A stretch of 64,000 bases of DNA, from positions 6,572,001 to 6,636,000 of the forward strand of contig OY987230.1 in assembly GCA_963920705.1 (NCBI GenBank), written 5' to 3'. The position numbers and the translations under genes are program-made. The stretch is from Odiellus spinosus (Eukaryota; Arthropoda; Arachnida; Opiliones; Phalangiidae). Shown piece by piece: positions 30,076 through 44,500 of this stretch. Below the pieces are notes generated by a model that saw only the letters and a program-made list of their open reading frames with translations, searched no databases and was not told the origin of the DNA. Positions within the stretch are counted from its first letter, which is position 1. Each line of letters opens with the position of its first letter.

Positions 30076-32545
30076 TTTTTTTACAGGGGGTGTATTTATT
30101 ATTTTGTTTTTACAGGGGGTTTATTTATTATTTTGTTTTTACAGGGGGTGTATTTATTATTTTGTTTTTACAGGGGGTGTATTTATTATTTTGTTTTTAC
30201 AGGGGGTGTATTTATTATTTTGTTTTTACAGGGGTGTATTTATTATTTTTTTTTTTTTACAGGGGGTGTATTTATTATTTTTTTTTTTTTACAGGGGGTG
30301 TATTTATTATCTTTTTACAAGGGGTGTATTTATTATTTTTTGACAGGGGGTGTATTTATTATTTATTTTTTTTACAGGGGGTGTATTTATTATTTATTTT
30401 TTACAGGGGGTGTATTTATTGTTTATTTTTTTTACAGGGGGTGTATTTATTATTTTTTTTACAGGGGGTGTATTTATTATTTATTTTTTTTACAGGGGTG
30501 TATTTATTATTTTTTTTACAGGGGGTGTATTTATTATTTATTTTTTTTACAGGTGGTGTATTTATTATTTTTTTACAGGGGGTGTATTTATTATTTATTT
30601 TTTTACAGGGGGTGTATTTATTATTTATTTTTTTACAGGGGGTGTATTTATTTTTTTTACACGGGGTGGATTTTTTTTTTTTTTTACAAGGGGTGTATTT
30701 ATTATTATTTTTTACAGGGGGTGTATCTATATTTTTTTACAGGGGGTGTATTTATTTTTACAGGGGGTATATTTATAATTTTTTTACAGCTAGGGGCGTA
30801 TTTATTATTTTTTACAGGGGGTGTATTTATTATTTTTTTTTACATGGGTTGTATTTATTATTTTTTTACAGGGGGTGTATTTATTATTTTTTTTTTTTAC
30901 AGGGAGTGTATTTATTATTTATTTTTTTTTACAGGGGGTGTATTTATTATTATTTTTTTTTACAGGGGTGTATTTATTATAATTTTTTTTTACAGGGGTG
31001 TATTTATTATTATTTTTTTTTACAGGGGTGTATTTATTGTTATTTTTTTTTACAGGGGTACCCCTTGTAAAAAAAATTAAATTATTATTTTTTTACAAGG
31101 GGTACCCCTTGTAAAAAAAACAATTATTATTTTTTTACAAGGGGTACCCCTTGTAAAAAAAAATCAATTATTATTTTTTTACAGGGGGTATCCCTTTTAA
31201 AAATAATCAATTTTTTTACAGGGGGTGTATTTATTATTTTGTTTTTACAGGGGTGTATTTATTATTTTGTTTTTACAGGGGGTGTATTTATTATTTGGTT
31301 TTTACAGGGGGTTTATTTATTATTTTGTTTTTACAGGGGGTGTATTTATTATTTTGTTTTTACAGGGGTGTATTTATTATTTTGTTTTTACAGGGGGTGT
31401 ATTTATTATTTTTTTTTTTTATAGGGGGTGTATTTATAATTTTTTTTTTTTTTTACAGGGGGTGTATTTATTATCTTTTTACAAGGGGTGTATTTATTAT
31501 TTATTTTTTGACAGAGGGTGTATTTATTATTTATTTTTTTTTACAGGGGGTGTATTTATTATTTATTTTTTTACAGGGGGTGTATTTATTGTTTATTTTT
31601 TTTTACAGGGGGTGTATTTATTATTTATTTTTTTACAGGGGGTGTATTTATTATTTATTTTTTTACAAGGGGTGTATTTATTATTTTTTTTACAAGGGGT
31701 GTATTTATTATTTATTTTTTTTACAGGTGGTGTATTTATTATTTTTTTACAGGGGGTGTATTTATTATTTTTTTTTTACAGGGGGTGTATTTATTTTTTT
31801 ACAGGGGGTGGATTTATTTATTTTTTTTTACAAGGGGTGTATTTATTATTATTTTTTACAGGGGGTGTACCTATTTTTTTTTACAGGGGGTGTATTTATT
31901 TTTTTTACAGGGGGTATATTTATAATTTTTTTACAGGGGGCGTATTTATAATTTTTCACAGGGGGTGTATTTATTATTTTTTTTTTACAGGGGTTGTATT
32001 TATTATTTTTTTACAGGAGGTGTATTTATTATTTTTTTTTTTTTACAGGGGGTGTATTTATTATTTATTTTTTTTTACAGGGGGTGTATTTATTATTATT
32101 TTTTTTTACAGGGGTGTATTTATTATTATTTTTTTTACAGGGGTGTATTTATTATTATTTTTTTTTGCAGGGGTGTATTTATTGTTATTTTTTTTTACAG
32201 GGGTACCCCTTGTAAAAAAAAACAATTATTATTTTTTTACAAGGGGTACCCCTTGTAAAAAAAAATCAATTATTATTTTTTTACAGGGGGTATATTTATT
32301 ATTTTTTTTTACACGGGGTGTATTTATTATTTATTTTTTTACAGGGGGTGTATTTATTGTTTATTTTTTACAGGGGGTGTATTTATTATTTATTTTTTTA
32401 CAGGGGGTGTATTTCTTATTTATTTTTTTTACAGGGGGTGTATTTATTATTTTTTTTTACAGGGGGTGTATTTATTTTTTTTTTACAGGTGGTGTATTTA
32501 TTATTATTTTTTATACAGGGGGTGTATTTATTATTTATTTTTTTT
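30066..32545. repeat. Roughly 30-bp array, TTTTACAGGGGGTGTATTT type
   Basis: Units of TTTTACAGGGGGTGTATTTA plus a T-rich linker of variable length (about 25-33 bp in all). Two near-identical halves start at 30045 and 31186, both led by GGGTATCCCTTTTAAAAATA, so the first 1.14 kb was tandemly duplicated. Extended + strand frames result from the lack of stops in the unit. Confidence 0.92.
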
Positions 32546-35500
32546 TACACCCCCTGTAAAAAGTACGAAACGATAAATACACCCCCTGTAAAAAGTACGA
32601 AACGATAAATACACCCCCTGTAAAAAGTACGAAACGATAAATACACCCCCTGTATAAAGCACGAAACGATAAATACACCCCCTGTAAAAAGTACGAAACG
32701 ATAAATACACCCCCTGTAAAAAACACGAAACGATAAATACACCCCCTGTAAAAAGTACGAAACGATAAATACACCCCCTGTAAAAAGTACGAAACGATAA
32801 ATACACCCCCTGTAAAAAGTACGAAACGATAAACACACCCCCTGTAAAAAGTACGAAACGATAAATACACCCCCTGTAAAAAATACGAAACGATAAATAC
32901 ACCCCCTGTAAAAAGTACGAAACGATAAATACACCCCCTGTAAAAAGTACGAAACGATAAATACACCCCCAGTGAAAAGTACGAAACGATAAATACACCC
33001 CCTGTAAAAAGTACGAAACGATAAATACACCCCCTGTAAAAAACACGAAACGATAAATACACCCCCTGTAAAAAGTACGAAACGATAAATACACCCCCTG
33101 TAAAAAGTACGAAACGATAAATACACCCCCTGTAAAAAGTACGAAACGATAAACACACCCCCTGTAAAAAGTACGAAACGATAAATACACCCCCTGTAAA
33201 AAGTACGAAACGATAAATACACCCCCTGTAAAAAGTGCGAAACGATAAAAACACCCCCTGTAAAAAGTGCGAAACGATAAATACACCCACAGTAAAAAGT
33301 GCGAAACGATAAATACACCCCCAGTAAAAAGTGCGAAACGATAAATACACCCCCTGTAAAAAGTGCGAAACGATAAATACACCCCCTGTAAAAAGTGCAA
33401 AACGATAAATACACCCCCTGTAAAAAGTGCGAAACGATAAATACACCCCTGTGAAAAGTACGAAACGATAAATACACCCCCTGTAAAAAAAAGAAACGAT
33501 AAATACACCCCCTGTAAAAAGTACGAAACGATAAATACACCCCCTGTAAAAAGTACGAAACGATAAATACACCCCTGTAAAAGTACGAAACGATAAATAC
33601 ACCCCCAGTAAAAAGTACGAAACGATAAATAAACCCCCTGTAAAAAATACGAAACGATAAATACACCCCCTGTAAAAAGTACGAAACGATAAATAAACCC
33701 CCTGTAAAAAATACGAAACGATAAATACACCCCCTGTAAAAAGTACGAAACGATAAATACACCCCCTGTAAAAAATACGAAACGATAAATACACCCCTTG
33801 TAAAAAGTACGAAACGATAAATACACCCCTTGTAAAAAGTACGAAACGATAAATACACCCCCTGTAAAAAGTACGAAACGATAAATACACCCCCTGTAAA
33901 AAGTACGAAACGATAAATACACCTCCTGTACGAAACGATAAATACACCCCCTGTAAAAAGTGCGAAACGATAAATACACCCCCAGTGAAAAGTACGAAAC
34001 GATAAATACACCCCCTGTAAAAAGTACGAAACGATAAATACACCCCCTGTAAAAAACACGAAACGATAAAAACACCCCGTGTAAAAAGTACGAAACGATA
34101 AATACACACCCTGTAAAAAGTACGAAACGATAAATACACCCCCTGTAAAATATACGAAACGATAAATACACCCCCTGTAAAAAGTACGAAACGATAAACA
34201 CACCCCCTGTAAAAAGTACGAAACGATAAATACACCCCCTGTAAAAAGTACGAAACGATAAATACACCCCCTGTAAAAAGTGCGAAACGATAAATACACC
34301 CACAGTAAAAAGTGCGAAACGATAAATACACCCACTGTAAAAAGTGCGAAACGATAAATACACCCCCTGTAAAAAGTGCGAAACGATAAATACACCCCCT
34401 GTAAAAAGTGCGAAACGATAAATACACCCCCTGTAAAAAGTGCGAAACGATAAATACACCCCTGTGAAAAGTACGAAACGATAAATACACCCCCTGTAAA
34501 AAAAGAAACGATAAATACACCCCCTGTAAAAAGTACGAAACGATAAATACACCCCCTGTAAAAAGTACGAAACGATAAATACACCCCTGTAAAAGTACGA
34601 AACGATAAATACACCCCCAGTAAAAAGTACGAAACGATAAATAAACCCCCTGTAAAAAATACGAAACGATAAATACACCCCCTGTAAAAAGTACGAAACG
34701 ATAAATACACCCCCTGTAAAAAATACGAAACGATAAATACACCCCTTGTAAAAAGTGCGAAACGATAAATACACCCCTTGTAAAAAGTACGAAACGATAA
34801 ATACACCCCCTGTAAAAAGTACGAAACGATAAATACACCCCCTGTAAAAAGTACGAAACGATAAATACACCTCCTGTACGAAACGATAAATACACCCCCT
34901 GTAAAAAGTGCGAAACGATAAATACACCCCCTGTAAAAGTACGAAACGATAAATACATCCCCAGTAAAAAGTACGAAACGATAAATAAACCCCCTGTAAA
35001 AAATACGAAACGATAAATACACCCCCTGTAAAAAGTACGAAACGATAAATACACCCCCTGTAAAAAGTACGAAACGATAAATACATCCCTGTAAAAGTAC
35101 GAAACGATAAATACACCCCCTGTAAAAAGTACGAAACGATAAATACACCCCCTGTAAAAAACACGAAACGATAAAAACACCCCCTGTAAAAAGTACGAAA
35201 CGATAAATACACCCCCTGTAAAAAGTACGAAACGATAAATACACCCCCTGTAAAAAATACGAAACGATAAATACACCCCCTGTAAAAAGTACGAAACGAT
35301 AAATACATCCCTGTAAAAGTACGAAACGATAAATACACCCCCAGTAAAAAGTACGAAACGATAAATACACCCCCTGTAAAATACACGAAACGATAAATAC
35401 ACCCCCTGTAAAAAGTACGAAACGATAAATACACCCCCTGTAAAAAACACGAAACGATAAATACACCCCCTGTAAAAAGTACGAAACGATAAATACACCC

Positions 35501-38500
35501 CCTGTAAAAAGTACGAAACGATAAATACACCCCCTGTAAAAAGTACGAAACGATAAACACACCCCCTGTATAAAGTACGAAACGATAAATACACCCCCTG
35601 TAAAAAGTACGAAACGATAAATACACCCCCTGTAAAAAGTACGAAACGATAAATACACCCCCTGTAAAAAGTACGAAACGATAAATACACCCCCTGTAAA
35701 AAACACGAAACGATAAATACACCCCCTGTAAAAAGTACGAAACGATAAATACACCCCCTGTAAAAAGTGCGAAACGATAAATACACCCCTGTGAAAAGTA
35801 CGAAACGATAAATACACCCCCTGTAAAAAAAAGAAACGATAAATACACCCCCTGTAAAAAGTACGAAACGATAAATACACCCCCTGTAAAAAGTACGAAA
35901 CGATAAATACACCCCTGTAAAAGTACGAAACGATAAATACACCCCCAGTAAAAAGTACGAAACGATAAATAAACCCCCTGTAAAAAGTACGAAACGATAA
36001 ATACACCCCCTGTAAAATATACGAAACGATAAATACACCCCCTGTAAAAAGTACGAAACGATAAATACACCACCTGTAAAAAACACGAAACGATAAATAC
36101 ACCCCCTGTAAAAAGTACGAAACGATAAATACACACCCTGTAAAAAGTACGAAACGATAAATACACCCCCTGTAAAAAGTACGAAACGATAAACACACCC
36201 CCTGTATAAAGTACGAAACGATAAATACACCCCCTGTAAAAAGTACGAAACGATAAATACACCCCCTGTAAAAAGTACGAAACGATAAATACACCCCCTG
36301 TAAAAAATACGAAACGATAAATACACCCCCTGTAAAAAGTACGAAACGATAAATACACCCCTTGTAAAAAGTGCGAAACGATAAATACACCCCCAGTAAA
36401 AAGTGCGAAACGATAAATACACCCCTGTGAAAAGTACGAAACGATAAATACACCCCCTGTAAAAAAAAGAAACGATAAATACACCCCCTGTAAAAAGTAC
36501 GAAACGATAAATACACCCCCTGTAAAAAGTACGAAACGATAAATACACCCCTGTAAAAGTACGAAACGATAAATACACCCCCAGTAAAAAGTACGAAACG
36601 ATAAATAAACCCCCTGTAAAAAATACGAAACGATAAATACACCCCCTGTAAAAAATACGAAACGATAAATACACCCCCTGTAAAAAGTACGAAACGATAA
36701 ATACACCCCCTGTAAAAAATACGAAACGATAAATACACCCCTTGTAAAAAGTACGAAACGATAAATACACCCCCTGTAAAAAGTACGAAACGATAAATAC
36801 ACCCCCTGTAAAAAGTACGAAACGATAAATACACCTCCTGTACGAAACGATAAATACACCCCCTGTAAAAAGTGCGAAACGATAAATACACCCCCAGTGA
36901 AAAGTACGAAACGATAAATACACCCCCTGTAAAAAGTACGAAACGATAAATACACCCCCTGTAAAAAACACGAAACGATAAATACACCCCCTGTAAAAAA
37001 CACGAAACGATAAAAACACCCCCTGTAAAAAGTACGAAACGATAAATACACCCCCTGTAAAAAGTACGAAACGATAAATACACCCCCTGTAAAAAATACG
37101 AAACGATAAATACACCCTCTGTAAAAAGTACGAAACGATAAATACACCCCTGTAAAAGTACGAAACGATAAATACACCCCCAGTAAAAAGTACGAAACGA
37201 TAAATACACCCCCTGTAAAATATACGAAACGATAAATACACCCCCTATAAAAAGTACGAAACGATAAATACACCCCCTGTAAAAAACACGAAACGATAAA
37301 TACACCCCCTGTAAAAAGTACGAAACGATAAATACACCCCCTGTAAAAAGTACGAAACGATAAATACACCCCCTGTAAAAAGTACGAAACGATAAACACA
37401 CCCCCTGTATAAAGTACGAAACGATAAATACACCCCCTGTAAAAAGTACGAAACGATAAATACACCCCCTGTAAAAAGTACGAAACGATAAATACACCCC
37501 CTGTAAAAAGTACGAAACGATAAATACACCCCCTGTAAAAAACACGAAACGATAAATACACCCCCTGTAAAAAATACGAAACGATAAATACACCCCCTGT
37601 AAAAAATACGAAACGATAAATACACGCCCTGTAAAAAGTACGAAACGATAAATACACCCCCTGTAAAAAGTGCGAAACGATAAATACACCCCCTGTAAAA
37701 AGTGCGAAACGATAAATACACCCCTGTGAAAAGTACGAAACGATAAATACACCCCCTGTAAAAAAAAGAAACGATAAATACACCCCCTGTAAAAAGTACG
37801 AAACGATAAATACACCCCCTGTAAGAAGTGCGAAACGATAAATACACCCCCTGTAAAAAATACGAAACGATAAATACACCCCTTGTAAAAAGTACGAAAC
37901 GATAAATACACCCCTTGTAAAAAGTACGAAACGATAAATACACCCCCTGTAAAAAGTACGAAACGATAAATACACCCCCTGTAAAAAGTACGAAACGATA
38001 AATACACCTCCTGTACGAAACGATAAATACACCCCCTGTAAAAAGTGCGAAACGATAAATACACCCCCAGTGAAAAGTACGAAACGATAAATACACCCCC
38101 TGTAAAAAGTACGAAACGATAAATACACCCCCTGTAAAAAACACGAAACGATAAAAACACCCCCTGTAAAAAGTACGAAACGATAAATACACACCCTGTA
38201 AAAAGTACGAAACGATAAATACACCCCCTGTAAAATATACGAAACGATAAATACACCCCCTGTAAAAAGTACGAAACGATAAACACACCCCCTGTAAAAA
38301 GTACGAAACGATAAATACACCCCCTGTAAAAAGTACGAAACGATAAATACACCCCCTGTAAAAAGTGCGAAACGATAAATACACCCACAGTAAAAAGTGC
38401 GAAACGATAAATACACCCACTGTAAAAAGTGCGAAACGATAAATACACCCCCTGTAAAAAGTGCGAAACGATAAATACACCCCCTGTAAAAAGTGCGAAA

Positions 38501-41500
38501 CGATAAATACACCCCCTGTAAAAAGTGCGAAACGATAAATACACCCCTGTGAAAAGTACGAAACGATAAATACACCCCCTGTAAAAAAAGAAACGATAAA
38601 TACACCCCCTGTAAAAAGTACGAAACGATAAATACACCCCCTGTAAAAAGTACGAAACGATAAATACACCCCTGTAAAAGTACGAAACGATAAATACACC
38701 CCCAGTAAAAAGTACGAAACGATAAATAAACCCCCTGTAAAAAATACGAAACGATAAATACACCCCCTGTAAAAAGTACGAAACGATAAATACACCCCCT
38801 GTAAAAAATACGAAACGATAAATACACCCCTTGTAAAAAGTGCGAAACGATAAATACACCCCTTGTAAAAAGTACGAAACGATAAATACACCCCCTGTAA
38901 AAAGTACGAAACGATAAATACACCCCCTGTAAAAAGTACGAAACGATAAATACACCTCCTGTACGAAACGATAAATACACCCCCTGTAAAAAGTGCGAAA
39001 CGATAAATACACCCCCTGTAAAAGTACGAAACGATAAATACATCCCCAGTAAAAAGTACGAAACGATAAATAAACCCCCTGTAAAAAATACGAAACGATA
39101 AATACACCCCCTGTAAAAAGTACGAAACGATAAATACACCCCCTGTAAAAAGTACGAAACGATAAATACATCCCTGTAAAAGTACGAAACGATAAATACA
39201 CCCCCTGTAAAAAGTACGAAACGATAAATACACCCCCTGTAAAAAACACGAAACGATAAAAACACCCCCTGTAAAAAGTACGAAACGATAAATACACCCC
39301 CTGTAAAAAGTACGAAACGATAAATACACCCCCTGTAAAAAATACGAAACGATAAATACACCCCCTGTAAAAAGTACGAAACGATAAATACATCCCTGTA
39401 AAAGTACGAAACGATAAATACACCCCCAGTAAAAAGTACGAAACGATAAATACACCCCCTGTAAAATACACGAAACGATAAATACACCCCCTGTAAAAAG
39501 TACGAAACGATAAATACACCCCTGTAAAAAACACGAAACGATAAATACACCCCCTGTAAAAAGTACGAAACGATAAATACACCCCTTGTAAAAAGTACGA
39601 AACGATAAATACACCCCCTGTAAAAAGTACGAAACGATAAACACACCCCCTGTATAAAGTACGAAACGATAAATACACCCCCTGTAAAAAGTACGAAACG
39701 ATAAATACACCCCCTGTAAAAAGTACGAAACGATAAATACACCCCCTGTAAAAAGTACGAAACGATAAATACACCCCCTGTAAAAAACACGAAACGATAA
39801 ATACACCCCCTGTAAAAAGTACGAAACGATAAATACACCCCCTGTAAAAAGTGCGAAACGATAAATACACCCCTGTGAAAAGTACGAAACGATAAATACA
39901 CCCCCTGTAAAAAAAAGAAACGATAAATACACCCCCTGTAAAAAGTACGAAACGATAAATACACCCCCTGTAAAAAGTACGAAACGATAAATACACCCCT
40001 GTAAAAGTACGAAACGATAAATACACCCCCAGTAAAAAGTACGAAACGATAAATAAACCCCCTGTAAAAAGTACGAAACGATAAATACACCCCCTGTAAA
40101 ATATACGAAACGATAAATACACCCCCTGTAAAAAGTACGAAACGATAAATACACCCCCTGTAAAAACACGAAACGATAAATACACCCCCTGTAAAAAGTA
40201 CGAAACGATAAATACACCCCCTGTAAAAAGTACGAAACGATAAATACACCAACTGTAAAAAGTACGAAACGATAAACACACCCCCTGTATAAAGTACGAA
40301 ACGATAAATACACCCCCTGTAAAAAGTACGAAACGATAAATACACCCCCTGTAAAAAGTACGAAACGATAAATACACCCCCTGTAAAAAATACGAAACGA
40401 TAAATACACCCCCTGTAAAAAGTACGAAACGATAAATACACCCCTTGTAAAAAGTGCGAAACGATATATACACCCCCAGTAAAAAGTGCGAAACGATAAA
40501 TACACCCCTGTGAAAAGTACGAAACGATAAATACACCCCCTGTAAAAAAAAGAAACGATAAATACACCCCCTGTAAAAAGTACGAAACGATAAATACACC
40601 CCCTGTAAAAAGTACGAAACGATAAATACACCCCTGTAAAAGTACGAAACGATAAATACACCCCCAGTAAAAAGTACGAAACGATAAATAAACCCCCTGT
40701 AAAAAATACGAAACGATAAATACACCCCCTGTAAAAAATACGAAACGATAAATACACCCCCTGTAAAAAGTACGAAACGATAAATACACCCCCTGTAAAA
40801 AATACGAAACGATAAATACACCCCTTGTAAAAAGTACGAAACGATAAATACACCCCCTGTAAAAAGTACGAAACGATAAATACACCCCCTGTAAAAAGTA
40901 CGAAACGATAAATACACCTCCTGTACGAAACGATAAATACACCCCCTGTAAAAAGTGCGAAACGATAAATACACCCCCAGTGAAAAGTACGAAACGATAA
41001 ATACACCCCCTGTAAAAAGTACGAAACGATAAATACACCCCCTGTAAAAAACACGAAACGATAAATACACCCCCTGTAAAAAACACGAAACGATAAAAAC
41101 ACCCCCTGTAAAAAGTACGAAACGATAAATACACCCCCTGTAAAAAGTACGAAACGATAAATACACCCCCTGTAAAAAATACGAAACGATAAATACACCC
41201 TCTGTAAAAAGTACGAAACGATAAATACACCCCTGTAAAAGTACGAAACGATAAATACACCCCCAGTAAAAAGTACGAAACGATAAATACACCCCCTGTA
41301 AAATATACGAAACGATAAATACACCCCCTATAAAAAGTACGAAACGATAAATACACCCCCTGTAAAAAACACGAAACGATAAATACACCCCCTGTAAAAA
41401 GTACGAAACGATAAATACACCCCCTGTAAAAAGTACGAAACGATAAATACACCCCTGTAAAAAGTACGAAACGATAAACACACCCCCTGTATAAAGTACG

Positions 41501-44500
41501 AAACGATAAATACACCCCCTGTAAAAAGTACGAAACGATAAATACACCCCCTGTAAAAAGTACGAAACGATAAATACACCCCCTGTAAAAAGTACGAAAC
41601 GATAAATACACCCCCTGTAAAAAACACGAAACGATAAATACACCCCCTGTAAAAAGTACGAAATGATAAATACACCCCCTGTAAAAAGTGCGAAACGATA
41701 AATACACCCCCTGTAAAAAGTGCGAAACGATAAATACACCCCTGTGAAAAGTACGAAACGATAAATACACCCCCTGTAAAAAAAAGAAACGATAAATACA
41801 CCCCCTGTAAAAAGTACGAAACGATATATACACCCCCTGTAAAAAGTGCGAAACGATAAATACACCCCCTGTAAAAAGTGCGAAACGATAAATACACCCC
41901 TGTAAAAAGTACGAAACGATAAATACACCCCCTGTAAAAAGTACGAAACGATAAATACACCCCCTGTAAAAAGTACGAAACGATAAATACACCCCCTGTA
42001 AAAAGTACAAAACGATAAATACACCCCCTGTAAAAAGTACGAAACGATAAATACACCCCATGTAAAAAGTACGAAACGATAAATACACCCCCTGTAAAAA
42101 GTACGAAACGATAAATACACCCCCTGTAAAAAGTACGAAACGATAAATACACCCCCTGTAAAAAGTACGAAACGATAAATACACCCCCTGTATAAAGTAC
42201 GAAACGATAAAACACCCCCTGTATAAAGTACGAAACGATAAATACACCCCCTGTAAAAAGTACGAAACGATAAAAACACCCCCTGTAAAAAGTATGAAAC
42301 GATAAATACACCCCCTGTAAAAAGTACGAAACGATAAATACACCCCCTGTAAAAAGTACGAAACGATAAATACACCCCTGTAAAAAGTACGAAACGATAA
42401 ATACACCCCCTGTAAAAAGTACGAAACGATAAATACACCCCCTGTAAAAAGTACGAAACGATAAATACACCCCCTGTAAAAAGTACGAAACGATAAATAC
42501 ACCCCCTGTAAAAAGTACGAAACGATAAATACACCCCTTGTAAAAAGTACGAAACGATAAATACACCCTGTATAAAGTACGAAACGATAAAAACACCCCC
42601 TGTATAAAGTACGAAACGATAAATACACCCCCTGTAAAAAGTACGAAACGATAAAAACACCCCCTGTAAAAAGTACGAAACGATAAATACACCCCCTGTA
42701 AAAAGTACGAAACGATAAATACACCCCCTGTAAAAAGTACGAAACGATAAATACACCCCCTGTAAAAAGTACGAAACGATAAATACACCCCCTGTAAAAA
42801 GTACGAAACGATAAAAACACCCCCTGTAAAAAGTACGAAACGATAATACACCCCCTGAAAAAAGTACGAAACGATAAATACACCCAATGTAAAAAGTACG
42901 AAACGATAATTACACCCCCTGTAAAAAGTACGAAACGATAATACACCCCCTGTAAAAAGTACGAAACGATAATACACCCCCTGAAAAAAGTACGAAACTA
43001 TAAATACACCCAATGTATAAAGTACGAAACGATAAATACACCCCCTGTAAAAAGTACGAAACGATAAATACACCCCTGTGAAAAGTACGAAACGATAAAT
43101 ACACCCCCTGTAAAAAAAAGAAACGATAAATACACCCCCTGTAAAAAGTACGAAACGATAAATACACCCCCTGTAAAAAGTACGAAACGATAAAAACACC
43201 CCCTGTATAAAGTACGAAACGATAAATACACCCCCTGTAAAAAGTACGAAACGATAAAAACACCCCCTGTAAAAAGTACGAAACGATAAATACACCCCCT
43301 GTAAAAAGTACGAAACGATAATACACCCCCTGTAAAAAGTACGAAACGATAATACACCCCCTGAAAAAAGTACGAAACGATAAATACACCCCCTGTAAAA
43401 AAAAGAAACGATAAATACACCCCCTGTAAAAAGTACGAAACGATAAATACACCCCCTGTAAAAAGTACGAAACGATAAATACACCCCTGTAAAAGTACGA
43501 AACGATAAATACACCCCCAGTAAAAAGTACGAAACGATAAATAAACCCCCTGTAAAAAATACGAAACGATAAATACACCCCCTGTAAAAAATACGAAACG
43601 ATAAATACACCCCCTGTAAAAAGTACGAAACGATAAATACACCCCCTGTAAAAAATACGAAACGATAAATACACCCCTTGTAAAAAGTACGAAACGATAA
43701 ATACACCCCCTGTAAAAAGTACGAAACGATAAATACACCCCCTGTAAAAAGTACGAAACGATAAATACACCTCCTGTACGAAACGATAAATACACCCCCT
43801 GTAAAAAGTGCGAAACGATAAATACACCCCCAGTGAAAAGTACGAAACGATAAATACACCCCCTGTAAAAAGTACGAAACGATAAATACACCCCCTGTAA
43901 AAAACACGAAACGATAAATACACCCCCTGTAAAAAACACGAAACGATAAAAACACCCCCTGTAAAAAGTACGAAACGATAAATACACCCCCTGTAAAAAG
44001 TACGAAACGATAAATACACCCCCTGTAAAAAATACGAAACGATAAATACACCCTCTGTAAAAAGTACGAAACGATAAATACACCCCTGTAAAAGTACGAA
44101 ACGATAAATACACCCCCAGTAAAAAGTACGAAACGATAAATACACCCCCTGTAAAATATACGAAACGATAAATACACCCCCTATAAAAAGTACGAAACGA
44201 TAAATACACCCCCTGTAAAAAACACGAAACGATAAATACACCCCCTGTAAAAAGTACGAAACGATAAATACACCCCCTGTAAAAAGTACGAAACGATAAA
44301 TACACCCCCTGTAAAAAGTACGAAACGATAAACACACCCCCTGTATAAAGTACGAAACGATAAATACACCCCCTGTAAAAAGTACGAAACGATAAATACA
44401 CCCCCTGTAAAAAGTACGAAACGATAAATACACCCCCTGTAAAAAGTACGAAACGATAAATACACCCCCTGTAAAAAACACGAAACGATAAATACACCCC

